A stretch of 64,000 nucleotides of DNA from Clostridium_I sp047718555 (lineage in GTDB: Bacteria > Bacillota > Clostridia > Clostridiales > Clostridiaceae): contig NZ_JBDNRK010000019.1 of NCBI RefSeq assembly GCF_047718555.1, positions 1 through 64,000 of the forward strand, written 5' to 3'. The position numbers were made by a program, and so were the translations under genes. Positions 28,339 to 37,211 of the stretch are shown in pieces. Every line of letters starts with the position of its first letter. Within the stretch, counting starts at the first letter, position 1. Under the pieces are notes generated by a model, which saw only the letters and a program-made list of their open reading frames with translations, was not told where the DNA came from and did not search any database.

Positions 28339-28392
28339 ATAGGTCTATTTAGTATCATACATTGTCACTTCATAGATACTAAATAGATCTAT
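28339..28392. repeat. Long hairpin between yhcH-1 and yiaK-like genes
   Basis: ATAGGTCTATTTAGTATC pairs with GATACTAAATAGATCTAT over an 18-nt loop. The left flank AAATAAATAGCCAGCAGTATAT resembles the end of the 160-bp repeat. Could act as an mRNA processing or partial termination site. Confidence 0.55.
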
Positions 28393-28402
28393 TTTTATAT
28401 GC

Positions 28403-28873
28403 TTAAATCAATGCAATATTGATCTTTACATTTATCTTTCTAACCTCACAAGGTTCATTATAGGCACACCAAGGTCTGTGAACATCTTCCGGAAAGAATA
28501 TGGCAAAGCTACCCGGCTGCATTATCAAATCGGTTTCATGTTCTACATCTTTATAGAACATAACATCTTTTTCTTTTAATAGCTCTTCTTCAACAACATT
28601 ATCGCCAGTATCCCTTGCAAAGCCTATTATTTCATTTCCACCCACAGAATATTGAATTTCAACACACTTTCTGTGGACCTCTGCCTTTGCCTCAGATTTT
28701 TCTTTTGTAGTTCTATCTACTACTTGAGCATATATATCCTTCCCCATAATCTCATATACTCCAGTTTCCATATTAACAAAATCATTATCTTTTAAATAGT
28801 TAATCGCTTTCATTATTGGTTTTGGACAGACCTTCTCCAAATCATCAATATTGTCTATATTTCCAAAGATCAT
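28403..28873 (-). CDS. YhcH/YjgK/YiaL family protein, copy 1
   Basis: 156 residues. Cupin-like beta barrel of the DUF386 family: EVHRKCVEIQYSVGGNE and IFFPEDVHRPWCA carry the conserved His and Glu residues likely to bind metal. Family members sit in sialic acid and uronate operons and are thought to act as sugar anomerases or processing enzymes. About 60 percent identical by eye to copy 2 at 34016-34486. First gene of its operon, directly after promoter and operator. Confidence 0.88.
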   Translation of the reverse strand: MIFGNIDNIDDLEKVCPKPIMKAINYLKDNDFVNMETGVYEIMGKDIYAQVVDRTTKEKSEAKAEVHRKCVEIQYSVGGNEIIGFARDTGDNVVEEELLKEKDVMFYKDVEHETDLIMQPGSFAIFFPEDVHRPWCAYNEPCEVRKINVKINIALI

Positions 28874-28922
28874 AATTACACCTCACTAAACTAAATTTTA
28901 AATAAATCTTAAAAAAGCTTAA

Positions 28923-28936
28923 TGAAAGGGCTTTCA
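28923..28936. promoter_or_regulatory. LacI-type operator upstream of yhcH copy 1
   Basis: Palindrome TGAAAGGGCTTTCA, identical to that at 34570-34583, about 16 nt after the -10 box. Confidence 0.75.
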
Positions 28937-28951
28937 ACTTGGATTATTTTA

Positions 28952-28980
28952 ATTATATTATATTTAGAATAATATTTCAA
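28952..28980 (-). promoter_or_regulatory. Promoter of yhcH copy 1 operon
   Basis: TTGAAA (28975-28980) and TATAAT (28952-28957), 17-nt spacer, minus strand. Confidence 0.75.
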
Positions 28981-29086
28981 TGCCCAATTCATTTTCACTA
29001 ATATTTATTATCTGTATATTTTTCTTCTCATAACTTATTCATGATTATTCTTTACATAAGACTATTTTTTTGTAATTCGCACGTTT

Positions 29087-30406
29087 TTAAGACCTAACAA
29101 CACCTTCTGGTTTTATTGGCACTGTCTGATGTGCACAATCGTTTTTCTCTTTTGGAAGAGTAAACGTAATTATAATTGCAAATACTAAGGACAGAACTAA
29201 GCTATATATACTCATGCTATAACTAAATACTTGCATTAACAATCCAACCAGAAAAGGTCCTATAAATCCACCAAGATTACCTAATGCATTTATAATTCCA
29301 GTAGCTCCACCTGCTACTTCTGAACTAAATACTGCTGGCGGAATTGTCATAAATACGGCAGAAGAGGCTTGTAAAAATAATCCGCAGCCTACGAGCATTA
29401 TAAAGGATAACAATATAGAATGCTGAAAACCAACTGATAAATATAAACATATTGCAAACCCTACAATTGTAATTACAATATATTTTTTTCTTTTCATTGT
29501 CTTATCTGAAAGAGTTGGAAAAATAAACAGTCCAATTATAGTTGCTATATAAGGGAAAATAGACAGAAGTCCAACCTGACCCATTCCTGTTTTAGTCAAA
29601 TTTTTAAGGATTGTTGGCAGCCACAATGTATATCCATATACACCAGTCTGAACAAAGAAAAATATAAGCACCAATTTCCACAAAGTTTTATTTTTCAAAA
29701 TTTCCTTTAAAGATGTCTTCTTCTGATTAGTTGCATCCATGCATTTTTGTTCTGCTTCCAACCTTTCAACAATATAATCTCTCTCTTCTTTACTGATCCA
29801 TTTAGCAGTTTCTGGTCTATCGCTGATTAATGGTAACCAAACTAGAATTAATGCAAGTGATATTATTCCCTCTATTATGAATACATAGTGCCAGGTAAAT
29901 CTAGTTAAAATAAGTCCGGAAAGTGGTCCAGTTATAATGGAAGCAATTGGATTATTCATTATAACAAAGGCTGTTGCTCTACCACGTTCTTCACTTGGAA
30001 ACCAATGACGAACTATTGTAAGTACTGCCGGCATGACTCCACCCTCAGCAACACCAAGCAAAAATCTTAGAACAAGCAATTGAGCTGTACTTCTTGCAAA
30101 TCCAGAGGTAATGGCAAGAACACCCCATACAACTATAGTACCTGCTATAAATTTTTTAGCACTTCCCTTCTCTGCAATCTGTCCTCCCGGAACCTGAAGA
30201 AACAGATAACCTATAAAGAATATACCTGCTGCAATACCTGTAACACTGGCAGTCATTCCAAGGTCCTTACTCATTCCCCCTGCCATGGCAAAACCTATAT
30301 TGGTACGATCCATAAAAGCAACTATATAAACTAAAAGAATTGGTGGAATTATGTGTATCCAACGTTTATTTGGAATTTTTATTGCTGAACCCGTAGTTTC
30401 ACTCAT
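29087..30406 (-). CDS. MFS transporter, anion:cation symporter type (hexuronate-like)
   Basis: 439 residues with twelve predicted membrane helices. The start region PNKRWIHIIPPILLVYIVAFMDRTNIGFAM and the RFLLGVAEGGVMPAVLTIVRHWFPSEERGRA loop are typical of the ACS family, which carries hexuronates, gluconate and tartrate-like acids with protons. Given its place between yhcH-yiaK-kduD and uxuAB and an operator-like site before it, it likely imports the acid sugar these genes consume. Confidence 0.88.
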   Translation of the reverse strand: MSETTGSAIKIPNKRWIHIIPPILLVYIVAFMDRTNIGFAMAGGMSKDLGMTASVTGIAAGIFFIGYLFLQVPGGQIAEKGSAKKFIAGTIVVWGVLAITSGFARSTAQLLVLRFLLGVAEGGVMPAVLTIVRHWFPSEERGRATAFVIMNNPIASIITGPLSGLILTRFTWHYVFIIEGIISLALILVWLPLISDRPETAKWISKEERDYIVERLEAEQKCMDATNQKKTSLKEILKNKTLWKLVLIFFFVQTGVYGYTLWLPTILKNLTKTGMGQVGLLSIFPYIATIIGLFIFPTLSDKTMKRKKYIVITIVGFAICLYLSVGFQHSILLSFIMLVGCGLFLQASSAVFMTIPPAVFSSEVAGGATGIINALGNLGGFIGPFLVGLLMQVFSYSMSIYSLVLSLVFAIIITFTLPKEKNDCAHQTVPIKPEGVVRS

Positions 30407-30440
30407 ATTTATACACTCCTCATATAATTTATATTTATTT

Positions 30441-30454
30441 TGAAAGCGTTTACT
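30441..30454. promoter_or_regulatory. Operator or cre-like site upstream of the MFS gene
   Basis: TGAAAGCGTTTACT. It shares TGAAAG with the TGAAAGGGCTTTCA palindromes but also fits a catabolite-response (CcpA cre) consensus. Either reading gives control of the transporter by carbon source. Confidence 0.55.
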
Positions 30455-30768
30455 TAACAGTCAAATCTATAATATATGCATGCCTTATATAGATAACTTT
30501 TCTCAATTTTGAGAAATTTAAATTTTCACAAAACTGATTATAATTATCCATATACATACTCATATTATCTAATTCATATTATCTGATTTTAAAAATATAC
30601 ATATAATCTAGTTAAAAATTTAACTGAAATTGACATAGCGAGAAGTAAGATTAGTAAATCTATATAAATATCTCTAAATTTACTTGATTTTAATCTTTAG
30701 TTCACTATTGATAGAATTAACAATATACCTAACTATTATTTGTGACATGATTTATACAGGAGTAAAAC

Positions 30769-30812
30769 TTTCATTTAGATTGGTATCTATACCCATCTAA
30801 ATGGAAGTAAAA
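30769..30812 (-). terminator. Terminator-like hairpin downstream of uxuB
   Basis: TTTCATTTAGAT...ATCTAAATGGAA with an inner GGTAT / ATACC pair; the minus strand continues GTTTTAC. Confidence 0.6.
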
Positions 30813-30849
30813 CATTCAACAGAATAGATTAATTTAACGCATGTGTAAA

Positions 30850-30908
30850 TAAATACCATCGAAATATACTAGTATACATACTGACTAGTTATTTATTTAC
30901 CATATCTA
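30850..30908 (-). repeat. Partial copy of the 160-bp repeat, inverted
   Basis: On the minus strand AGATATGGTAAATAAATAAC then TAGTCAGTATGTATACTAGT, matching the left arm only. Confidence 0.55.
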
Positions 30909-30970
30909 AGATAGTAATAAATATTTTTAATAGTATCAACAACTTTATGCTTCATATAGTATAATACAAT

Positions 30971-31828
30971 TTAAACTCCAGAGTAGGCTGAAAAACCTCC
31001 GTCTACAGGAACAACTACACCATTTACAAAGCTTGAAGCTTTATTATCTATAAGCCAAAATAATGTACCCAGTAATTCTTCACATTCACCAAATCTATCC
31101 ATTGGTGTTGCACTCAATATTTTTTTAGATCTTTCAGTATAACTTCCATCTTCATTTAAAAGCAATGCCTTATTTTGATTAGTTACAAGAAAACCTGGAG
31201 CTATGGCATTTACTCTTATTCCAACCTTTGAGAAATGTACTGCAAGCCACTGAGTAAAGTTTGAAACTGCAGCCTTAGCACCACTATAAGCTGGAATCTT
31301 TGTAAGCGGAGTAAAAGCATTCATAGAAGATATATTAACTATTGCTGCATCTTTTTTATCTATCATATCCTTTGCAAATACCTGAGTTGGAAGAAGAGTT
31401 CCTAAGAAGTTTAAGTTAAAAACAAATTCAATTCCCTTTTGATCTAAATCAAAGAAAGTTATTTCATCTTCTTTTTTGTTTTCTATATCCTCTTTAAAAA
31501 GATATTCTTTAGATGTAGTTCCCTTTGGATTATTTCCACCTGCACCATTCAGCAAAATATCACAAGCTCCTAGTTTTTCGTTAACTATGCTCTTAGCTTT
31601 TTTAAGACTTTCAATATCAAGTACATCTGTGGGAACGCTAATTGCAATTCCACCGTTAGCATTTATTTCCCCTGCAACAGCATTTGCTCTTTCTTCATTT
31701 CTGTCCAATACTGCTATTTTTCCACCACACTGAGCCAATGCTTTGGCAAAAGTACCGCAAATAACTCCACCTGCACCAGTAACAACTATAACCTTATCCT
31801 TCAAATCAATTTTAAATGGCAAATTCAT
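30971..31828 (-). CDS. uxuB: SDR-type D-mannonate oxidoreductase (fructuronate reductase)
   Basis: 285 residues. Short-chain dehydrogenase with VTGAGGVICGTFAKAL, NGAGGNNP, NISSMNAF and YSGAK. Its length and the insert after NNPKGTTSKEYLF match the SDR enzymes (YjmF-like) that interconvert D-fructuronate and D-mannonate in Firmicutes, distinct from the E. coli polyol-dehydrogenase UxuB. Lies 29 nt after uxuA, supporting the pathway role. Confidence 0.85.
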   Translation of the reverse strand: MNLPFKIDLKDKVIVVTGAGGVICGTFAKALAQCGGKIAVLDRNEERANAVAGEINANGGIAISVPTDVLDIESLKKAKSIVNEKLGACDILLNGAGGNNPKGTTSKEYLFKEDIENKKEDEITFFDLDQKGIEFVFNLNFLGTLLPTQVFAKDMIDKKDAAIVNISSMNAFTPLTKIPAYSGAKAAVSNFTQWLAVHFSKVGIRVNAIAPGFLVTNQNKALLLNEDGSYTERSKKILSATPMDRFGECEELLGTLFWLIDNKASSFVNGVVVPVDGGFSAYSGV

Positions 31829-31857
31829 AATTTAACTCCCCTTTTCCTCTTAGAAAT

Positions 31858-32904
31858 CTATTTATATCTCTTATCTAAAGCTTCCCATATTCCATTTAGA
31901 TAAGTTGCACCTAAAGCTCTGTCATAAAGACCATATCCCGGTCTTCCTGTTTCACCCCAAATCATTCTTCCATGATCCGGTCTCATTGGTCCATCAAAGC
32001 CTATATCATGATAAGCTGTCATAATTTCAACCATATCCAGAGAACCATCTACACTTCTATGAGGTGCTTCTTCAAAATCTCTATCACCAGTAATTTTAAT
32101 ATTTCTTGTATGTGCAAAGTGTATTCTGCCTTTACCTCCAAAATAACGAATCATATCTGGTATATCATTATTTGGATTAGGTCCCAAAGAACCTGAGCAG
32201 AGAGTTATTCCATTGCTAGGACTATCCACCAAATTTATAAGTCTATCCAAATTTTTCTTGCTAGTTATTATTCTTGGAAGTCCAAATATTGACCAAGGTG
32301 GATCATCCGGATGTATTGCCATTTTTATATCTGCCAATTCTGCAACTGGAATAATTTTTTTAAGGAAATATTCTAGATTATTCCACAAATCTTCTTCAGT
32401 AATTTTTTTGTATTCATTTAATAAGTCCTTAAGTTCTTCCTTTGTATAGCTTGAATCCCATCCTGGAAGTGATAACTCTCCTGTAGATGGGTCCATTTTC
32501 TCTACAGTTTTCTGTCTGTATACAAGAGCTGTTGAACCATCTTCTAATTCAAAATCTAAATCTGATCTAGTCCAGTCAAATACTGGCATAAAATTATAAC
32601 AGACTACTTTTATTCCTACTTTTGATAGATTTTTTAATGTTTCACAATAGTTTGATATAAGTTTGTCTCTAGTAGGCAATCCTCTTTTTATATCTTCATG
32701 GACTGGTACACTTTCTATAGTGTCAAAACTTAATCCCTTAGATTCTATTTTCTCTTTTAAAGCTATTATCTTTTCTATTGGCCAAACTTCGCCTACTGGA
32801 ACATCATATATAGCAGATACTATTCCTGTAACTCCCGGTATTTGCTTTATCTGGTCTAATGTAACTTTATCATCATCACCATACCATCTAAAAGTCATTT
32901 GCAT
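31858..32904 (-). CDS. uxuA: Mannonate dehydratase
   Basis: Dehydrates D-mannonate to 2-keto-3-deoxygluconate. 348 residues. The opening MTFRWYGDDDKVTLDQIKQIPGV and later IHPDDPPWSIFGLPRI, CSGSLG and RPDHGRMIWGE are family hallmarks that include the metal ligands His and Cys. Central gene of the uronate cluster. The 2-keto-3-deoxygluconate kinase and aldolase that would follow are not in the window. Confidence 0.95.
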   Translation of the reverse strand: MQMTFRWYGDDDKVTLDQIKQIPGVTGIVSAIYDVPVGEVWPIEKIIALKEKIESKGLSFDTIESVPVHEDIKRGLPTRDKLISNYCETLKNLSKVGIKVVCYNFMPVFDWTRSDLDFELEDGSTALVYRQKTVEKMDPSTGELSLPGWDSSYTKEELKDLLNEYKKITEEDLWNNLEYFLKKIIPVAELADIKMAIHPDDPPWSIFGLPRIITSKKNLDRLINLVDSPSNGITLCSGSLGPNPNNDIPDMIRYFGGKGRIHFAHTRNIKITGDRDFEEAPHRSVDGSLDMVEIMTAYHDIGFDGPMRPDHGRMIWGETGRPGYGLYDRALGATYLNGIWEALDKRYK

Positions 32905-32994
32905 AATTATTTTCCCCTCTCTCTTTTACAAATTCTTTATAATAAAACTTTCTCATATTTTGATATAATCAAATAAGTAATACAAACTTACAAT

Positions 32995-33999
32995 TTATAT
33001 AAATTTATTAAAGCCTTTTTCAATTCTATAGTTCTTCAATATTTCATCTGCCACCTTGCTTGTTCTTGCGGCACTTTCTAAATCTCCTGGACATTTTCCG
33101 TTTCCTATTAATTCATTTACAATACTTTGAATAAAAGGTTGTTGAACATGCTCTGGATCTTTATACTGATATTGAGCTACACCTTCTTCTGTTGTTACGT
33201 ATATAGGATTTTGACTAAAGAACTGAAAATATATTTTTCCTTTATCACCAATTATTTCAACTTTATCATAGTTTTCGAAACTTGTAAAACACCAAATTCC
33301 AGTGCCATGTATATCATTTTGAAACTTCCAATTAGCTGTAACTATATCTTCAACTTCATACAATCCTGCTTGATTTGATGCTTTTCCTTCAATTTCTAAG
33401 AAAGGCCCAAATATAAAATCCAAAATATCAATCTCATGAACTCCCATATCCAAAAACTTGCCGCCACCAGCAATTTCAGGTATTAATCTCCAAGGCAAAT
33501 TGTTTTTGTCATAATCTTCCTTAGCAGCTTTTTTATATAAAGTTACATTTACAAGCCTCACATCTCCAATAACTTTATCCTCTACAATTTTCTTGATATT
33601 TTTAAACCTTTCCATGGCTCTTCTATAATATGCAATAAATGTAAGTGTATTCGTTTTTTTACATTCTTCTATTATTTCAAGGCAATCCTTATAAGTTTCA
33701 GCCATAGGTTTTTCAATATAAACTATTTTACCTGCCCTAGCACATTTTAAAGCATATTCTTTATGAGAACTTGGAGGTGTAGCAATATATACAGCATCTA
33801 TATCAGGATCATTTATTAATTCATCTACTTGATTATATACCTTGGGTACATTATGTCTTTTAGCATAATTTTTAGCTCTTTCTATTCTTCTACTGGTTAC
33901 CCCTTGTAAAGTTGAATTTTCACATTTATAAAAGCCAGGTCCACTTTTAACTTCTGCTACATCACCACAGCCAATCATTCCCCAACGTATAGTTTTCAT
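32995..33999 (-). CDS. Gfo/Idh/MocA family oxidoreductase
   Basis: 334 residues. N-terminal NAD-binding Rossmann domain (WGMIGCGDVAEVKSGPGF), conserved EKPMAE motif with the catalytic Lys, and GGKFLDMGVHEIDIL with the active-site Asp and His. Acts on an unknown sugar or sugar acid; placed between yhcH-2 and uxuA it may feed an unusual uronate or glycoside into the mannonate route. Confidence 0.85.
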   Translation of the reverse strand: MKTIRWGMIGCGDVAEVKSGPGFYKCENSTLQGVTSRRIERAKNYAKRHNVPKVYNQVDELINDPDIDAVYIATPPSSHKEYALKCARAGKIVYIEKPMAETYKDCLEIIEECKKTNTLTFIAYYRRAMERFKNIKKIVEDKVIGDVRLVNVTLYKKAAKEDYDKNNLPWRLIPEIAGGGKFLDMGVHEIDILDFIFGPFLEIEGKASNQAGLYEVEDIVTANWKFQNDIHGTGIWCFTSFENYDKVEIIGDKGKIYFQFFSQNPIYVTTEEGVAQYQYKDPEHVQQPFIQSIVNELIGNGKCPGDLESAARTSKVADEILKNYRIEKGFNKFI

Positions 34000-34015
34000 T
34001 AAAAGAATTCTCCTT

Positions 34016-34486
34016 TTAAAGTATTTCTGAGTTTACCTTTACAATTACTTTTCTTATATTACATGGTTCTCCAACAGAGCAAGCAGGTCTATGAACATCA
34101 TTTGGAAAAAGTACAGCAAAATTTCCCGGCTTCATTATTAAATCCACTTCATTTTCAGCATTTTCATAAAACTTAATATCTTTTTCTTCTAATAAATCTT
34201 CTGATACTTTATTTTTACCAGTATCTCTAGCAAAACCTATTTTTTCTTTACCTTCTACTGAAAATTGCACATCAATATATTTTTTGTGCACTTCAGGCCT
34301 TGCATTACTTTTTTCCTTTGTTGCAGCATCTATCACTTGAGCATATATATCTTTTCCATCAATTTCATAAACTCCTGCTTTCATATTAATGAAATCATTA
34401 CTTTTTAAATAATTAATCGTTTTCACTATAGGCTTAGGAAGAATCCTCTCCATATCATTAAGATTATTTATGTCACCAAATATCAT
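34016..34486 (-). CDS. YhcH/YjgK/YiaL family protein, copy 2
   Basis: About 156 residues, paralogue of the gene at 28403. The same EVHKKYIDVQFSVEGKE and LFPNDVHRPAC metal motifs are present. The start is the ATG at 34486, seven bases after GGGGGTG; the longer reading is unlikely. First gene of the yhcH-Gfo/Idh-uxuA-uxuB operon, under the same kind of promoter and operator as copy 1. Confidence 0.88.
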   Translation of the reverse strand: MIFGDINNLNDMERILPKPIVKTINYLKSNDFINMKAGVYEIDGKDIYAQVIDAATKEKSNARPEVHKKYIDVQFSVEGKEKIGFARDTGKNKVSEDLLEEKDIKFYENAENEVDLIMKPGNFAVLFPNDVHRPACSVGEPCNIRKVIVKVNSEIL

Positions 34487-34569
34487 AATTTGCACCCCCA
34501 AAATTTTTATTTATATAATTGAAAATATTTGTTGTATGTACCCCCTACATAGATATTTATAAGTTCTTA

Positions 34570-34583
34570 TGAAAGGGCTTTCA
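34570..34583. promoter_or_regulatory. LacI-type operator upstream of yhcH copy 2
   Basis: TGAAAGGGCTTTCA palindrome 15 nt after the -10 box, a position suited to blocking transcription start. Confidence 0.78.
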
Positions 34584-34597
34584 TTTTCAACAATTTC

Positions 34598-34626
34598 ATT
34601 ATATTATACTTTGTAAAAGATTTCAA
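34598..34626 (-). promoter_or_regulatory. Promoter of the yhcH-2/uxu operon
   Basis: TTGAAA (34621-34626) and TATAAT (34598-34603), 17-nt spacer; nearly identical to the copy 1 promoter. Confidence 0.75.
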
Positions 34627-34926
34627 TAGTTATTTTAATATATTTTTTTACAATATTTAAAATCCTTTATATAAAAATATTTTTTAAAAGAATTTCACGT
34701 AAATATTCTGCATTAAATAATCTTTCTTATCTTATTGCTATCAATAGTTCACGCTGTTTACTGTTAAATTTGACATTATATAAATTAATAAATATAATAA
34801 GCTTATCTTATTAATAAAAAATTTTAGAAATTAAATTTATTGCATTAAACGATTACTCTTGATAGCTATAATCAGCTACCTATTTTTGTTAATTACAATT
34901 ATTATTTACTACTAATGTGTAAAAAT

Positions 34927-34942
34927 TATAAGCGCTTTCAAT
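34927..34942. promoter_or_regulatory. Operator-like site before the LacI-type regulator
   Basis: ATAAGCGCTTTCA, sharing the GCTTTCA half with the other operators; suggests autoregulation. Confidence 0.6.
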
Positions 34943-34999
34943 AAATATAACATAAATGAACAATTTTGTTTATATATCTATTTCTACGGAGGAACAACT

Positions 35000-35989
35000 A
35001 TGAATATTTATGATATTGCCAAAGAAGCTGGTGTTTCCATAACTACTGTATCCAGAGTCTTAAATAATAAAGAAAATATCAGTAAAAAAACTAAAGATAA
35101 AGTTGAATATATATTAAAGAAATATAATTATACCCCTAATGCCATAGCTAGAGGTTTAGTTTCAAAATCTATGAAATCTATAGGGGTATTGACTATAGAT
35201 ATTACAGATGTTCACCATGCTAATACTGCTTATATAATTGAAAGAGAATTTAATAAATTAGGCTATAGTGTTATTCTTTGCAATACAAGTGGTAAAACTA
35301 CAGAAAGCATAAACTACATTAAAATGCTGTCAGAAAGAAATATTGACGGTATTATCCTAATGGGATCAGTATTTAATGATGATGATATAAAATCTGCAAT
35401 ATCTACCTATGCTAAAAATATTCCTATAGTATCCATAAATGCTTTCTTAAATATAGAAAATACCTATTCAATATTAGTAGATGATTCTTTTGGCATAACC
35501 CTTTGTGTGGACCATCTAGTTGAAAGAGGCCATTCAGATATTGTATATGTAAAAGATTTAGACACTTATAGTGCAAATCAAAAAAAAGATGGCTTTATAA
35601 TTGGAATGAATAAACACGGCTTAACTATAGATGATAATTCTATAATGACGGTAGAAAAGGGACTAGAAGGCGGTTATGAAGCAGTGGAAAAATTTATGAA
35701 AGTCAACAAAAAATTTTCCGCTATAATATTTGGCGAAGATATCACTGCCGTAGGTGCTATTAAAAAGCTTAGAGAATTGGGCCTTGATGTGCCTAAAGAT
35801 GTTGCTGTAACAGGTTTTAACAATTCTATCTTTACTGAATGCTGCTATCCAGAATTAACATCTGTAGATAACAAAGTAGAAATCACCAGTTCACTAAGCG
35901 TTAAATTACTTAATGATGTTATGGAAAATAAAAATGTGTCCTCAAGTATAATGATTCGCCCTGATTTAGTAATTAGAAAAAGTACTTAA
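35000..35989 (+). CDS. LacI family transcriptional regulator of the uronate cluster
   Basis: 329 residues. N-terminal helix-turn-helix MNIYDIAKEAGVSITTVSRVLN and hinge (YTPNAIARGLVSKSMKSIG), then a periplasmic-binding-protein-like sensor domain. Start ATG after ACGGAGGAAC. Divergent to the uxu operon; palindromes of the LacI type occur before yhcH-1, yhcH-2, the MFS gene and this gene, so it probably represses all four units until a uronate intermediate binds. Confidence 0.9.
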   Translation: MNIYDIAKEAGVSITTVSRVLNNKENISKKTKDKVEYILKKYNYTPNAIARGLVSKSMKSIGVLTIDITDVHHANTAYIIEREFNKLGYSVILCNTSGKTTESINYIKMLSERNIDGIILMGSVFNDDDIKSAISTYAKNIPIVSINAFLNIENTYSILVDDSFGITLCVDHLVERGHSDIVYVKDLDTYSANQKKDGFIIGMNKHGLTIDDNSIMTVEKGLEGGYEAVEKFMKVNKKFSAIIFGEDITAVGAIKKLRELGLDVPKDVAVTGFNNSIFTECCYPELTSVDNKVEITSSLSVKLLNDVMENKNVSSSIMIRPDLVIRKST

Positions 35990-35996
35990 CAATTTA

Positions 35997-36046
35997 TAAT
36001 CTAAGCCTAGGTGCTATTTTCAAGATAATTCCCAAACTTAGATTAT
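35997..36046 (+). terminator. Terminator of the LacI-type gene
   Basis: ATAATCTAAG / CTTAGATTAT with a 30-nt loop, followed by CTTTATATT. Confidence 0.55.
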
Positions 36047-36139
36047 CTTTATATTATATTAAGCCACTATAATGCCATCTTTTCCAAAGATATATGAATA
36101 TGCCTAAATGCATACCCAATTTAATTCTTATTCTATCTT

Positions 36140-36454
36140 TTAAGCTTCCCCATCTTCAATCCAACTTAAAGCTATCTTGCCTGCTTTTTTATAGTCCTTA
36201 AGTTCATAATTGTGAACTTGAAAATCTATATCTATATTGTATTCATTATCTTTTAAATATTTTAATATCTGTATACAATCTTGGATTAAATATAACGTCT
36301 GTGAAGATAATACTTGCTCATTTAATGTAAATTCTTCTTTTGACAATTTGTCAAGATTATTACAATGTTTACGCACGTTCCTTATTAGATCATCCATATT
36401 TGCCTCTTTATAATCTACTTTAGAGTTTTTTATCAGTATTGGCATTTCCATCAT
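36140..36454 (-). CDS. Hypothetical protein, 104 residues
   Basis: Soluble, acidic, mostly helical by composition; no family recognised. N-terminal MPILIKNSKVDYKEANMDD, a helix-forming middle (SSQTLYLIQDCIQILKYL) and a C-terminal LSWIEDGEA. RBS AAGGAG seven bases before ATG supports translation. It is monocistronic, followed downstream by the regulator's converging terminator and preceded by the structured elements at 36.5 and 37.2 kb. Confidence 0.6.
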   Translation of the reverse strand: MMEMPILIKNSKVDYKEANMDDLIRNVRKHCNNLDKLSKEEFTLNEQVLSSQTLYLIQDCIQILKYLKDNEYNIDIDFQVHNYELKDYKKAGKIALSWIEDGEA

Positions 36455-36485
36455 TCAATCTCTCCTTGTAATTAATGTTATTTAA

Positions 36486-36751
36486 TGGACAGTTTTATTT
36501 ATCCGATGACTAGCCGCTGTAACACTCCACCGCACACAGCGAAAGCGATTCACACAAAATCTAAGATTTTGGTTCTCTGCTTTTCTAAAGGTGGAGATAA
36601 CACCGGCACGTCCCTGGATAATTCATCTAAACTCAGTGGGAATACAAACTCCCACTGAGTAAGATTCATTGATAACTAGTTATGTGAAAAGAAAATTGAC
36701 GCTGTTCTATACTAGCTTTTACAACAGCTAATCCCAAAAATAAATTGTCCA
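36486..36751 (+). repeat. Structured element A (one 51-nt unit), with terminal inverted repeats
   Basis: Nested pairs TTATCC 36499-36504 / GGATAA 36616-36621, GCCG 36513 / CGGC 36604, CTCCACC 36525 / GGTGGAG 36590. Within the innermost loop sits one 51-nt unit (36532-36582). Then a 3' hairpin ACTCAGTGGGA / TCCCACTGAGT enclosed by ATCT / AGAT. Ends TGGACAGTTTTATTTA and TAAATTGTCCA are inverted repeats. Strand of function unknown. Could be a structured RNA or a remnant of a mobile element; no ORF inside. Confidence 0.7.
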
Positions 36752-36940
36752 CTTATTTTACATTATTTACAAGTTAGTCCTATATTTATACCTATCACCT
36801 TAAAATTTATTAAAGAAAATTATTTTACTCCTTTATATAATTTAAACTTCAGATTTTATTTGGAAATTATTATGTTTATCGAAGTGAAATTTAACTTAAA
36901 ATATCATTAATGTAGATTTAAGAATAATAGACTAAAAAAA

Positions 36941-36966
36941 GAGCACTGACATTTCTATCAGTGCTC
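36941..36966 (+). repeat. Short hairpin repeat, copy 6 (perfect)
   Basis: GAGCACTGA and TCAGTGCTC flank CATTTCTA; same loop core ATTTCTA as copies at 42331, 42472 and 44798. Confidence 0.75.
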
Positions 36967-37022
36967 AGGCGTGGAAAATAAATAACCAGTCAGTATGCTA
37001 GTTTATTTATTTTCAGGTACCT
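36967..37022 (+). repeat. Deleted derivative of the 160-bp repeat
   Basis: AGGCGTGGAAAATAAATAAC CAGTCAGTATGCTAG joined to TTTATTTATTTTCAGGTACCT. The centre is missing. Confidence 0.75.
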
Positions 37023-37211
37023 AAATCAATACTACATACTAAGTTTGTAAGGGATAATTTTCATATTTTTATAATATCAAATCAATATTAAATTTTCTTT
37101 TCCATTTTGTTATCATTTCTTAACTTAAATTTTAATATTTTATTAATATAACTACAAATCTATTCATTAAGTTCCTATTGATAATAGATGTCACTGCGTA
37201 AAAATTTGTTT

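Larger units (their letters stand above)
30407..30970. other. Intergenic region between the MFS gene and uxuB
   Basis: 564 nt without a gene. It contains an operator/cre-like site (30441), the terminator-like hairpin after uxuB (30769-30812), and an inverted partial copy of the 160-bp repeat near 30850-30907. Confidence 0.6.
34502..34999. other. Divergent regulatory region between yhcH-2 and the LacI-type gene
   Basis: 498 nt. A promoter and operator for the uxu operon lie at the left and an operator-like site before the regulator gene at the right; the middle is AT-rich with no reading frame. Confidence 0.7.
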
